From: an uncultured Spirochaetaceae bacterium | GTDB lineage: Bacteria > Spirochaetota > Spirochaetia > Treponematales > UBA12059 | Reading direction: 5' to 3' | Length of the DNA stretch: 17,137 bases | Assembly (NCBI GenBank): GCA_938004315.1 | Contig: CALKWG010000457.1 | Span: 1-17,137 of the forward strand | Part shown: positions 6,514 through 13,828 of the stretch, piece after piece | How positions within the stretch are numbered: position 1 is the first letter of the stretch | Layout of the letters: each line of letters starts with the position of its first letter | Notes under the pieces: generated by a model | The model's database searches: none | Told to the model about the DNA's origin: nothing | What the model saw: only the letters and a program-made list of their open reading frames with translations | Program-made: the position numbers and the translations under genes

Positions 6514-7358
6514 TGGCCGGCCTACGACGCTACCTGGCCTTCACCCGCAACAGCTTCGCCCGCATCCTGTCCTACCGCGCCACGGTGCTCATGTACGTGC
6601 TCGGCGGCATGACCCAACCGCTCATCCTCTTCTTCCTCTGGCGCGCGGTCTTCGCCGGGGCGGGCGCCGCCGAAGGCGGAACGGCGGCGGGCGGCGCGGC
6701 GGGAACCGTCATCAACGGCTTCAGCTTCCCCCAGATGGTCGGCTACCTCCTGTTCACCGTGCTGGCCGGCTCCCTGATCTACGGCAACGCCGACGAGGTC
6801 ATCGCCAACGAGGTGATGGACGGCTCCATAGCCATGAACCTGGCCCGGCCGCTGGATTATCGCCGCCGCATCTTCTTCGACCACCTGGGCGAGGTGCTCT
6901 ATAACTTCATAGCCATAGGGCTACCCGCTTTAGCTTTAGTCTTCGTCGTCCTGGGCTCGGCGGGACGCTTCCCCTCGGCCGCGAATCTGGCCCTAGGCGC
7001 GCTATCGCTGGCCATGGCCTTCTTCCTGAACTTCTACTACCGCTTCAGCTTAGGCCTCATGGCCATGGTCACCACCAACATGTGGGGTCTCACGCGGCTC
7101 GAGGCGGTGGTGGCCAACTTCCTCTCCGGCGCGCTCATACCCCTGGCCTTCTTCCCCGTCTGGGCGCGGGAGGCCGTTCAGTTCCTGCCCTACGCGTCGC
7201 TCGTGTACGCGCCGGCCATGGCCTTCCTGGGCATGCTGCGCGGCGCCGAGCTCCTGCGGCTCCTAGCCGTGCAGGCGGCTTGGGTCCTCGCCTTCAGGGC
7301 GCTCTCCGGCGCGGCCTGGCGGGGCTTGACCCGGCGCCTGGCCATCAACGGAGGCTGA
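6513..7358 (+). CDS. ABC-2 family exporter permease subunit (COG4587-like)
   Basis: This 281-residue inner-membrane protein has about six hydrophobic segments. Family features are the N-terminal amphipathic stretch ending in YRATVLMYVLGG, the cytoplasmic region EVMDGSIAMNLARPLDYR and the LSGALIPLAFFPVW segment followed by LPYASLVYAPAMAFLG. An Ala/Gly/Thr-rich insertion of about 20 residues near position 50-70 in the first external loop is unusual and looks like low-complexity expansion. It probably forms a heterodimer with the product of 7364-8152. The start is fixed by GGAGGA at 6503-6508 and the one-base overlap with the ATPase gene. Confidence 0.88.
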   Translation: MAGLRRYLAFTRNSFARILSYRATVLMYVLGGMTQPLILFFLWRAVFAGAGAAEGGTAAGGAAGTVINGFSFPQMVGYLLFTVLAGSLIYGNADEVIANEVMDGSIAMNLARPLDYRRRIFFDHLGEVLYNFIAIGLPALALVFVVLGSAGRFPSAANLALGALSLAMAFFLNFYYRFSLGLMAMVTTNMWGLTRLEAVVANFLSGALIPLAFFPVWAREAVQFLPYASLVYAPAMAFLGMLRGAELLRLLAVQAAWVLAFRALSGAAWRGLTRRLAINGG

Positions 7359-7363
7359 AGCTC

Positions 7364-8152
7364 ATGCGCTATCTACGGCTCTACTTAAAATACAACGCCC
7401 AGAACGTCAAGTCGCTCATGTCGTATAGGGCGGACTTCCTCATGGGTTTCTTAGGCTTCCTGGGGAACCAGCTCTTAGGCGTAGCCTTCATCGGCTTCCT
7501 CTTCTCGGCCATCCCCTCGCTAGCCGGCTGGTCGTTCGACGAGATCCTCTTCATTTACGGCTTCGCCCAGTTGCCGCGGGGCCTGGACCACGTCCTGACC
7601 GATAACTTCTGGATCCTGGCCTGGCGCATGGTGGCCAAGGGGGAGTTCGACCGCTTTCTCCTGCGCCCCCTGCCGCCGCTCTTCCAGCTGGTGGCGGATC
7701 GCTTCCAGCCCGACGGCTTCGGCGAGCTCGTCGCCGGCGTAGCGGTGCTGGCCATAGCTTGGGGGAGGCTCGGCCTAAACATAAGCTTCGGCCGCCTGGC
7801 GGCGCTCGCGATCGCCGTGACGGCCGGCTTCTTCATCTACGCCGGCGTCAAGCTGGCCCTGGCCTCGCTGGCCTTCTGGGTCAAGAACTCGCAGGGCTAT
7901 CTCTTCATGGCCTATAAGGTCGGCGACTTCTCCATGTACCCCGTGGGCGTCTTTCCCAAGGCGCTGCGCTTCGTCATGAGCTTCATCCTGCCCTTCGCCT
8001 TTACCGCCTACTATCCGGCGGCGGCCATCCTGGGACGGGAAAGCATGGCGCTCGGCCTGGGCGGCTCGGTCCTGGCCGCCGCGGCCGCCTGCTTGGTCGC
8101 TTCATTGGCCTGGCAGTCCGGCCTTAAGGCCTACGAGAGCGCGGGGAGCTGA
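7364..8152 (+). CDS. ABC-2 family exporter permease subunit (ABC2_membrane_6, COG3694-like)
   Basis: This 262-residue inner-membrane protein is the second permease of the exporter. Signature stretches are SYRADFLMGFLGFLGNQ, GEFDRFLLRPLPPLFQL on the cytoplasmic side, YKVGDFSMYPVGVFPKALRF and FILPFAFTAYYPAAAILG. About six membrane segments are visible. The ATG at 7364 is chosen because GGAGG lies 9 bases upstream and the protein begins with the typical MRYLRLYLKYNAQN; the frame stays open to 7082 but that extension is the shadow of the previous gene. It is five bases after the previous stop, so all three genes form one operon. Confidence 0.9.
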   Translation: MRYLRLYLKYNAQNVKSLMSYRADFLMGFLGFLGNQLLGVAFIGFLFSAIPSLAGWSFDEILFIYGFAQLPRGLDHVLTDNFWILAWRMVAKGEFDRFLLRPLPPLFQLVADRFQPDGFGELVAGVAVLAIAWGRLGLNISFGRLAALAIAVTAGFFIYAGVKLALASLAFWVKNSQGYLFMAYKVGDFSMYPVGVFPKALRFVMSFILPFAFTAYYPAAAILGRESMALGLGGSVLAAAAACLVASLAWQSGLKAYESAGS

Positions 8153-8161
8153 TTTGTCCCG

Positions 8162-8182
8162 GCGCGGGCGGCGAGCCCGCGC
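8162..8182. terminator. GC hairpin between convergent genes, possible bidirectional terminator
   Basis: GCGCGGGC (8162-8169) and GCCCGCGC (8175-8182) form a perfect 8-bp stem with a 5-base loop, ten bases after the last exporter gene and 20 bases beyond the stop of the opposing GNAT gene. No T-run follows on either strand. Confidence 0.5.
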
Positions 8183-8202
8183 GCCGGCCCTAGTCGGCGG
8201 CC

Positions 8203-9108
8203 CTAGTCCGCGGCCCTGATCCAGCGGGTACCGAAGGACTCGTAGCCGTAGCCAGCCAGCGAGGAGCCGAAGGCGTCGGGCAGGAAGGCCAGGTCGACGA
8301 TGAAGCGGGAGATGCCCTCAGACGCGAAGGCCTCGCGCGCCCGCTCGGCCAGCTCGCGGCCCAGGCCCAGGCGGCGGTGCTCGGGGTCGACGTAGAGGTA
8401 CACGAGCTTCCCGAAGCCGCGGTCGGCCACGAAGACCTTGCGGGCTACGGCCACCGCGGCCAGGGCGCCGGCGGCGGCCTCGGCCATGAACAGGGCCAGC
8501 TCCTCGTGGCCGGCGTCCTGGATCTCGCGGTCTATGCGCGTGTACTCGTATTCCACCAAGGCCTCGGGGAAGCGGTCCAAGGCCTCGGACAGGCCGCGGC
8601 TAAAGAGCGTGCGGCAGCTGGCCCAGGCCTCCCGCCCGGCGCGGCGCATGGCGAACTCGCCGGCCAGGAGGTCGGAGGCGTCCTCGGGCTCCGGTCCCAG
8701 TCGCTCTAGGCCCCGGGCGATCCTGAGCTCGTCGTACCACTCGTTCACCCGCTTGGCCATCGCCGCGTCCTTGTAGTCGAACCAGGTCCGCTCCAGCTCG
8801 GGGAAGGCCGCCAGGGTGTCCTTGAAGGCGCGGAATACGCCGCGGCCGCGGCCCAGGGCCGCGGCGAGCGCCGCGCGGGCGTCGGGCGAGCCCACGGAGC
8901 GGGCGAAGGCCTCCATCAGCCTGAAGCCGTCGCCCGAGCTCCAATAGGGCGGGTCGACGAGCTCGCGGCCCTCGCCCGGCTCGTCCTCCGCGTAGTCCAA
9001 GTCCAAGGCCACGACTTCGCCTGAGTCGACGTCCACCGCGTACTCGACCTCTTGGTTCTCCATGGCGAATATGATCTCGTCGCGTAGGCGATCGTTTAAG
9101 TCGAACAT
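8203..9108 (-). CDS. UPF0158 domain fused to a GNAT acetyltransferase domain
   Basis: This 301-residue cytoplasmic protein has two parts. Residues about 1-125 match the UPF0158 family: an acidic AVDVDSGEVVALDLDY stretch, a FRLMEAFARSV segment, then GRGRGVFRAFKDTLAAFPELERTWFDYK and a VNEWYDELRI end. Residues about 160-300 are a GNAT N-acetyltransferase: YLYVDPEHRRLGLGRELAERA carries the acetyl-CoA phosphate-binding RRLGLG (245-250), followed by a terminal GYGYESFGTRW strand. The acceptor substrate is unknown. ATG 9108 is chosen because it begins the UPF0158 domain and follows a GGGGGG purine run; the frame is open much further (to 9846), but that is the antisense shadow of the PLP gene. It is 14 bases downstream of that gene, hence probably in one operon. 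Confidence 0.87.
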   Translation of the reverse strand: MFDLNDRLRDEIIFAMENQEVEYAVDVDSGEVVALDLDYAEDEPGEGRELVDPPYWSSGDGFRLMEAFARSVGSPDARAALAAALGRGRGVFRAFKDTLAAFPELERTWFDYKDAAMAKRVNEWYDELRIARGLERLGPEPEDASDLLAGEFAMRRAGREAWASCRTLFSRGLSEALDRFPEALVEYEYTRIDREIQDAGHEELALFMAEAAAGALAAVAVARKVFVADRGFGKLVYLYVDPEHRRLGLGRELAERAREAFASEGISRFIVDLAFLPDAFGSSLAGYGYESFGTRWIRAAD

Positions 9109-9122
9109 AGCTGCCCCCCGGG

Positions 9123-10253
9123 CTATAAGTATATCGTAGAGTCGCGTAGCGCGTGAGCCGCCAGGCAAGAGTGCACCGGGCACACGAAGAGGAGCTCGCC
9201 TAGCCGCAGGGTCGACAGCCCATCCGCCGGGAGCCTTACGATGCCGTGCTCCTGGGTGAGGCCGCGCAGGTACGCGCCGGGCATAAGGCCGGCCCAGCGG
9301 GGGGCGGCCATGCGCCAGACGCCGCCGTAGGAGGCTTCGGCGCTCGCGCCGGGGAAACGGCCGGCCGAGGGCGGCTGCGCCTGCTTGGACAGGTGCACCG
9401 CCCCGCCGTAGACCACGGCCTCGCCGCGCTCGGGGTAGATGCCCACCACGGGGCAGGCCACGGCGACCGCGACCTCTTCGGGGGAGCAGGCGCCCGTCCC
9501 CAGCTGCTGCAGGTCGTAGTAGGCGAAGTTGCCCGGGCGGGCCTCGTCCGCGCCCAGCCAGTCCTCTAGCAGGCTTGCCGAGGGCGTGTCGCCGACCGAG
9601 ACCTTGAGACCCTGAAAGCCGCGCGCGGCCAGAGCGTCGCGCAGCTTCAGGATAGCGCCCGTCCCCTCGCGATAGAGCGCGCCGACCTCCGCCGCGCCGT
9701 AGGCGGCGTAGCTCCTGCTGTCGTGCGTGAGGAGCCCGGCCAAGGAAAGGAGCGGCCGCCCGTCGCGAGCCTTTGCGCCGCCGGCCCTCGTAATCGCCGC
9801 GGCTAAATCGGCGACCGCGTCTATCCGATCCGCCTGGATGCCGCAACGCCGCGAGCCCACGTCCACCTTGATCCAGACCTCGACCGGGTTCGTAAGGCCG
9901 GAAGCCAGCGCGGCGACCGCGTCCGGATGGTCGACGAGGAGGCCCAGCCTCACGCGCGAGGCCAGCGCGTCGTAGTCGGGAAGCTCCCGAAGATTGACCG
10001 GGAAGGCGATGGTCAGGTCGTCCCAGCCTGAGTCGGCGAAGTAGGCCGCCATGCCCGCCGAGGAGACGGTGCCCGCCGAGACGCCGGCCTCTTTGAAGAT
10101 GCGGCCTATGGTAGCAGATTGATGCGTCTTTAAGTGGGGCCGCAGAGCGGCGCCGTTCCGCCGCGCCCGCTCGGCCATACGCCCGACGTTCGCCCTGACC
10201 TTAGCCGTATCCACGACCAAGGTCGGCGCGCAAATCCGCCCGTACTCGTCCAT
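9123..10253 (-). CDS. D-serine dehydratase-like / alanine racemase N-terminal-fold PLP enzyme
   Basis: This is a 376-residue cytoplasmic enzyme of the DSD/D-threonine aldolase family (fold-type III PLP). The Schiff-base lysine should be K42 in RPHLKTHQS. The barrel includes VEVWIKVDVGSRRCGI and a GDTPSAS segment. The C-terminal D-serine dehydratase-like domain ends in CPVHSCLAAHAL, where H361-x-C363 is the zinc-binding pair of eukaryotic-type D-serine dehydratases. It would eliminate or cleave a D- or 3-hydroxy-amino acid; D-serine dehydratase is more likely than D-threonine aldolase, but both are possible. GGGAGGG stands just before ATG 10253, fixing the start. It is the first gene of the two-gene unit with the GNAT fusion and is divergent from the PHP gene. 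Confidence 0.85.
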   Translation of the reverse strand: MDEYGRICAPTLVVDTAKVRANVGRMAERARRNGAALRPHLKTHQSATIGRIFKEAGVSAGTVSSAGMAAYFADSGWDDLTIAFPVNLRELPDYDALASRVRLGLLVDHPDAVAALASGLTNPVEVWIKVDVGSRRCGIQADRIDAVADLAAAITRAGGAKARDGRPLLSLAGLLTHDSRSYAAYGAAEVGALYREGTGAILKLRDALAARGFQGLKVSVGDTPSASLLEDWLGADEARPGNFAYYDLQQLGTGACSPEEVAVAVACPVVGIYPERGEAVVYGGAVHLSKQAQPPSAGRFPGASAEASYGGVWRMAAPRWAGLMPGAYLRGLTQEHGIVRLPADGLSTLRLGELLFVCPVHSCLAAHALRDSTIYL

Positions 10254-10286
10254 CTTCCCTCCCGCGGCTACCCAAGGCGCCCATCC

Positions 10287-10303
10287 TATTGTATCCTACG
10301 ATC
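10287..10303 (+). promoter_or_regulatory. candidate -10 region for a leaderless PHP-thyX transcript
   Basis: TATCCT (10292-10297; T-A-T and final T match) ends 6 bases before the GTG at 10304, placing +1 on its first base; TATTGT (10287-10292) is an alternative. No good -35 is seen. The start codon has no ribosome binding site, in agreement with leaderless initiation. Confidence 0.35.
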
Positions 10304-11221
10304 GTGAAAGCCGATATGCACTTCCACAGCCGCTACTCCGACGGGGCGCTCTGGCCGGCCCAGCTGGCCGCCCTGGCGCTGGCGGCGGGGCTCCAGGCGG
10401 CGGCGCTGACCGACCACGACACCCTGGCCGGCTCGGCCGAATTCTGCGCCGCCGCCGCGGAGCTGGGCCTCGTTTCGTGGCCGGCGGTGGAGATCGACTG
10501 CGTCGACGAGCCTTCGGGCTACCGGAGCGAGCTCCTGGCCTACTTCCCCGGCGGCTCCTACGAGCGGACGGCCGCCATGCTCGTCGACGTGCGGGCCGAG
10601 CGGCGGCGCATCGTCGCCGGCCTCTTCGACCGCGCCGCCAGGCTCATGGGCGCTACGGGACTCTCGTTCGAGCGCTACGAGGAGCGGGAGCTGGCCTCGC
10701 GGCCGGGCTTCGCCCCGCCTATCGCCGTCGGCGACCTACGCTACGGCAAGCCCGACCTGCATCGCGCCCTCGTCCAAGAGGGGCTCCTCGATACGTCGGT
10801 GAGCTACAAGGAATTTAAGAAAGCCTACCTCAAGACCGGGCTCTTAGGGCCGGCCAACTTCCCCAAGCCCAGCGTCGAGGAGCTCTGCCGCGTCGTGGCC
10901 GCCGACGGCGGTTATTGCTCCATACCCCACCCGGCCCATGTCATGGACGACGATCCTTCGCGCATCAAGGCCGAGGCTCTCAAGCTCCGGGCCATGCTCG
11001 AACGCCTTAAGGGCTTGGGCGTGGGCTACCTCGAACTCTACGCCTATCCTAAGAAGGCCGACTCCTTGAATAAGCTCATGTGGAAGGAGGCCCAGGCCCT
11101 GGGCTACGGCCTTACCTACGGCTCCGACGACCACGGCCCGGGCTCCGGCACGGCGGCCGTCGGCTCCTTCCACGGCAATTTTATTGGCTTCCCCGCTGCG
11201 GCGGGAGCCGGAAAGGCATAG
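10304..11221 (+). CDS. PHP-domain metal-dependent phosphoesterase
   Basis: This is a 305-residue enzyme of the polymerase-and-histidinol-phosphatase family. Metal ligands are visible in order: H6-x-H8 with D13 in HFHSRYSDG, D37-H38-D39 in LTDHDT, E63 in WPAVEID, the IPHPAH motif in the last third, and GSDDHG near the end. This is the layout of the COG0613 group, which includes 3',5'-nucleoside bisphosphate phosphatase and 5'-3' exoribonucleases of the RNase AM type; the substrate cannot be chosen from sequence. GTG 10304 is preferred because MKADMHFHS is a normal family start and the upstream in-frame TTG (10289) has no support. The stop is one base before thyX, with GGAAAGG inside its end serving as the thyX ribosome site. 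Confidence 0.85.
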   Translation: MKADMHFHSRYSDGALWPAQLAALALAAGLQAAALTDHDTLAGSAEFCAAAAELGLVSWPAVEIDCVDEPSGYRSELLAYFPGGSYERTAAMLVDVRAERRRIVAGLFDRAARLMGATGLSFERYEERELASRPGFAPPIAVGDLRYGKPDLHRALVQEGLLDTSVSYKEFKKAYLKTGLLGPANFPKPSVEELCRVVAADGGYCSIPHPAHVMDDDPSRIKAEALKLRAMLERLKGLGVGYLELYAYPKKADSLNKLMWKEAQALGYGLTYGSDDHGPGSGTAAVGSFHGNFIGFPAAAGAGKA

Positions 11222-11222
11222 C

Positions 11223-12047
11223 ATGGCGCGCTGCATCGTCCCCGAGGCCGACGCGATCCTCGACCATGAATTCAAGGTCCACGAGCTGGGCTTCGTACGC
11301 CTCGTCGACTACTTAGGCGGCGACGCCCGCATCGTGCAGGCCGCCCGCGTCTCCTACGGCGAGGGCACCAAGACCGTCCGCGAGGACGCCGGCCTCATCG
11401 ACTACCTCCTGCGCAACGAGCACACGAGCCCCTTCGAGCAGGTCGTCCTCACCTTCCATATCAAGATGCCCGTCTTCGTCGCGCGACAATGGATACGCCA
11501 CCGCACCGCCCGCGTCAACGAGATCTCCGGCCGCTATTCGGTAATGAAGGACGAGTTCTGGCTCCCCGCCCCCGGCGACCTGGCGATGCAGAGCAAGGAC
11601 AACAAGCAGGGCCGGCAGGCCGAGCCCCTGCCGCCGGACGAGGCCGAACGCGTCATCGCGTGCCTACGCGACGGCCAGCGCGCCGCCTACGCCTCGTACA
11701 AGGACTTGGTCGACTCGGGCCTGGCGCGGGAGATAGCGCGGGTCAACCTGCCTTTGTCGCTCTACACCGAGTGGTACTGGCAGATGGACCTGCACAACCT
11801 CTTCCGCTTCCTGGCCCTGCGCCTAGACGCCCACGCCCAGAAGGAGATACGCGACTACGCCGCCGTCATCCTCGGCTTGACCGAGAAGGTGGCGCCCCTG
11901 GCGACCGCCTCCTTCAGGCGCCACGCCTTAGGCGGCGCGCGCCTATCGAGCGACGAGCTTTCGGCCCTGCGCGCCATGCTCTCGGGGCGGGAGGCGGGCC
12001 TGCCTGAGAAGGAGCTGGCGCGGCTCAAGGAGAAGCTGGGGATATAA
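11223..12047 (+). CDS. thyX: flavin-dependent thymidylate synthase ThyX
   Basis: This 274-residue enzyme makes dTMP from dUMP with methylene-tetrahydrofolate, using FAD and NADPH. The ThyX signature RHR-X7-S is present at residues 92-102 (RHRTARVNEIS), followed by GRYS. Upstream are ARVSYGEGTK and the RNEHTSPFEQ stretch; downstream, LPLSLYTEWYWQMDLHNLFRFLALRLDAHAQKEIRDYA covers the dUMP/FAD-binding helices. Length is typical of the larger bacterial ThyX. It is translationally close-coupled to the PHP gene (one-base gap), so nucleotide turnover and synthesis may be co-expressed. The protein ends in a charged helix of about 40 residues. Confidence 0.96.
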   Translation: MARCIVPEADAILDHEFKVHELGFVRLVDYLGGDARIVQAARVSYGEGTKTVREDAGLIDYLLRNEHTSPFEQVVLTFHIKMPVFVARQWIRHRTARVNEISGRYSVMKDEFWLPAPGDLAMQSKDNKQGRQAEPLPPDEAERVIACLRDGQRAAYASYKDLVDSGLAREIARVNLPLSLYTEWYWQMDLHNLFRFLALRLDAHAQKEIRDYAAVILGLTEKVAPLATASFRRHALGGARLSSDELSALRAMLSGREAGLPEKELARLKEKLGI

Positions 12048-12071
12048 GAAAGGGACCTGCGGCGGACGATA

Positions 12072-12476
12072 TTAAGCGCCGGCTACCCAGTTCTCCATAG
12101 AAAGACCTTCTATATCGGAAAAATCAACCTCGTTATTGGTCACGAGGACGCGCCCGCTCGCCATGGCCTGGGCGGCGATCAGCGTATCGAAGCGATTCCG
12201 CCCGAGCGCCTTCCTCGCGTTCCGTATGCGGCCGTACTGCCTAGCCGCCGCGGCGTCGAAGGGCAGGGCCGGAACGAGGCGCAGGAAGGCGTCGAGCTGC
12301 CGCCGCCTCGAAGAAGCCAGCGTAGGATCGGCGTCGGCCCCATGCTCCAGTTCGGCCAAAGTAATGGCCGATATGAAGACGTCGCCGACGCGCAGGGCCT
12401 CGAACCTACGCCGAACTTCGGGCGGCTGACGCTTCATAAGATAGATGCAGATATTCGTATCGAGGATATATTTCAC
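12072..12476 (-). CDS. vapC: PIN-domain toxin, VapC family
   Basis: This 134-residue ribonuclease is the toxin of a type II toxin-antitoxin pair. The acidic metal-binding residues of PIN domains are present: D6 in LDTN, E42 in TLAELEHG, D97 in NRFDTLIAA and D119 in TNNEVDF. VapC enzymes usually cut tRNA or rRNA; the target is unknown here. The start is GTG 12476, whose GTGA overlaps the antitoxin stop by four bases, the usual coupling for such pairs. Its codons (for example the AT-rich first dozen) are less GC-biased than in neighbouring genes, in keeping with lateral transfer. Confidence 0.92.
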   Translation of the reverse strand: MKYILDTNICIYLMKRQPPEVRRRFEALRVGDVFISAITLAELEHGADADPTLASSRRRQLDAFLRLVPALPFDAAAARQYGRIRNARKALGRNRFDTLIAAQAMASGRVLVTNNEVDFSDIEGLSMENWVAGA

Positions 12477-12703
12477 CAGGCCCGCTCCCGATCGAGGTCC
12501 TCTTCGCGGCCGCCTTCCATGAAGGCTTCGTCGAATTCAGCCAACAGATCCAAGAAACCCGAAAGGCTTTCGGCCACCGGCGTAATGACGATACTATCGC
12601 CGCGGCGCTCGATCTCCACCGTCGAGCCCGGCTCGATCGGCCACAAGGCTTTAGGTATCCTCACGGCCGCCGAATTGCCGGACATGAAAATTTGCGTCTG
12701 CAT
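12473..12703 (-). CDS. vapB: AbrB/MazE-type antitoxin, VapB family
   Basis: This 76-residue antitoxin starts with the swapped-hairpin DNA-binding motif MQTQIFMSGNSAAVRIPKAL seen in VapB/MazE proteins, followed by an acidic C-terminal tail (FDEAFMEGGREEDLDRERAW) expected to wrap the toxin. It should neutralise the downstream VapC and repress the pair by binding its own promoter. The ATG is fixed by GGAGG about 6 bases upstream. The operator candidate at 12714-12731 lies directly before that site. Confidence 0.92.
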   Translation of the reverse strand: MQTQIFMSGNSAAVRIPKALWPIEPGSTVEIERRGDSIVITPVAESLSGFLDLLAEFDEAFMEGGREEDLDRERAW

Positions 12704-12713
12704 TGCCGCCTCC

Positions 12714-12731
12714 GTATATACAAGTATATAC
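12714..12731 (-). promoter_or_regulatory. VapB operator: tandem 8-bp palindromes over the -10 region
   Basis: GTATATAC occurs twice (12714-12721 and 12724-12731), separated by AA, giving an 18-base perfectly repeated, self-complementary block 11 bases upstream of vapB. A - strand -10 box TATACT (12728-12723) lies inside it. The 10-base spacing would place two half-sites on one face of the helix. The -35 is weak. Confidence 0.7.
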
Positions 12732-12748
12732 TAAGAGCCAACCAAATT

Positions 12749-13828
12749 CTACGCCCGCAAGTATTTCTGCTCGCCCATGCCGTAGAGGATCTTGGCGTCG
12801 ATCTTCTCGTTGCCGTCGGGCGTTCGTAGGGCGCCCTCGAAGCGGCCGAAGGGGCCGTGGTAGTCGCTCCGGATCGCCAGGGCCTTGACGACCAGGTCGT
12901 TCTGGCGCTCGGGCTTGAAGACCAAGTCCACGAGTCCCTCGACGTCCTGGATATGCCATTCGCCCTCGTGGCCGTAGGGCCGGGTAATCTTCACCGGCGG
13001 CAGGGGATAGAGCTTGGCGTTCACCCAGAGCGCGTTCTCGTTGTAGCGCGCCTGGTCGCGCACCTGGTTGTCGGTCAGGTTAAAGCCTATCCGCCGCCCC
13101 TTGGCGTCGGCGCCGAAGCCGGTCACCCAATCGTAGCGCAGTTGATACGGGTAGTAACCCTTGTGGTCGTCTAAGACGCCGATGGCCTCGGGCCCCTTCA
13201 GCTCGAAGAGTTCGTCGCCCAGCTCCAGGGTCCCTTCAAGCGGCAGGAGAGCCTTGGTCGAATACATAGTCCGGCCCAGGCCCAGAGGCAGGCACACGGC
13301 GCTCGGAGCGGCGAGCTTGGGGCCGTAAGCCAGGCTCAGCTCCGCCTTGACCGGCACGGCGGCGTGCCGCGCCGATAGATCGAAGCTCACGCCTATCCTA
13401 CCGGCGGCCAGCTCATTCTTGAATCGCAGCGAGACGCCGCGGCGCTCGTAGGACAGCTCGCGGCCGTCCAGGCTATCGCCGAAGCGGAAGGAGCGCAGCG
13501 GTAGGAGGCGCCGAAAGTCGTAGGCCTTGCGCTCCCGCCTGTCCCAGACGCTGAACAATGCCAGGCTGAAGCTACGGGCGTCGTAGAGCGCGGTAAAGAT
13601 GAAGAAGCGCGCGTCGCCCAGCTGTAGGGCCTGCCACTCCTTGAGCCGCCAGCGCTTGAGCCAGCGCGGCGGTTTTATGCCGAAGAGCCGTTCGGTATCG
13701 ATAAGGTTGGCCCGGCCGGGCGGCCCGGCGAAGCAGCCTAAAGCGGGCTCGCCGTCCGTAACGAGGAGCTCGGGCGGCGCGGCGTACTCGCGGCTATACG
13801 GCCCCGGCCTAACCTCTTCGTCGCCCAT
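12749..13828 (-). CDS. DUF2804 family protein
   Basis: This is a 359-residue soluble protein with no signal peptide or membrane segment. It has the DUF2804 pattern: a short N-terminal GPYSREY / GCFAGPPGRANL region, an FFIFTALYD strand and LPLRSFRFGDS, then the C-terminal half with YSTKALLPLEGTL, the diagnostic LDDHKGYYPYQLRYDWVTGFG and FNLTDNQVRDQARYNENALW. The family is lipocalin-like in predicted shape and has no proven function. The ATG overlaps the TGA of the upstream dehydrogenase gene by one base and has no strong ribosome site of its own, so it depends on coupled translation. It ends 45 bases before the vapB start. Confidence 0.85.
   Translation of the reverse strand: MGDEEVRPGPYSREYAAPPELLVTDGEPALGCFAGPPGRANLIDTERLFGIKPPRWLKRWRLKEWQALQLGDARFFIFTALYDARSFSLALFSVWDRRERKAYDFRRLLPLRSFRFGDSLDGRELSYERRGVSLRFKNELAAGRIGVSFDLSARHAAVPVKAELSLAYGPKLAAPSAVCLPLGLGRTMYSTKALLPLEGTLELGDELFELKGPEAIGVLDDHKGYYPYQLRYDWVTGFGADAKGRRIGFNLTDNQVRDQARYNENALWVNAKLYPLPPVKITRPYGHEGEWHIQDVEGLVDLVFKPERQNDLVVKALAIRSDYHGPFGRFEGALRTPDGNEKIDAKILYGMGEQKYLRA

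Noticed and set aside
7082..7363. Upstream extension of the second permease
   Set aside because: It is a frame-shifted shadow of the preceding permease; GGAGG and a typical membrane-protein start are at 7364.
9109..9846. Long - strand open frame extending the GNAT gene by 246 residues
   Set aside because: It is Arg/Gly-rich, overlaps the D-serine dehydratase-like gene on the same strand in another frame, and matches no family.
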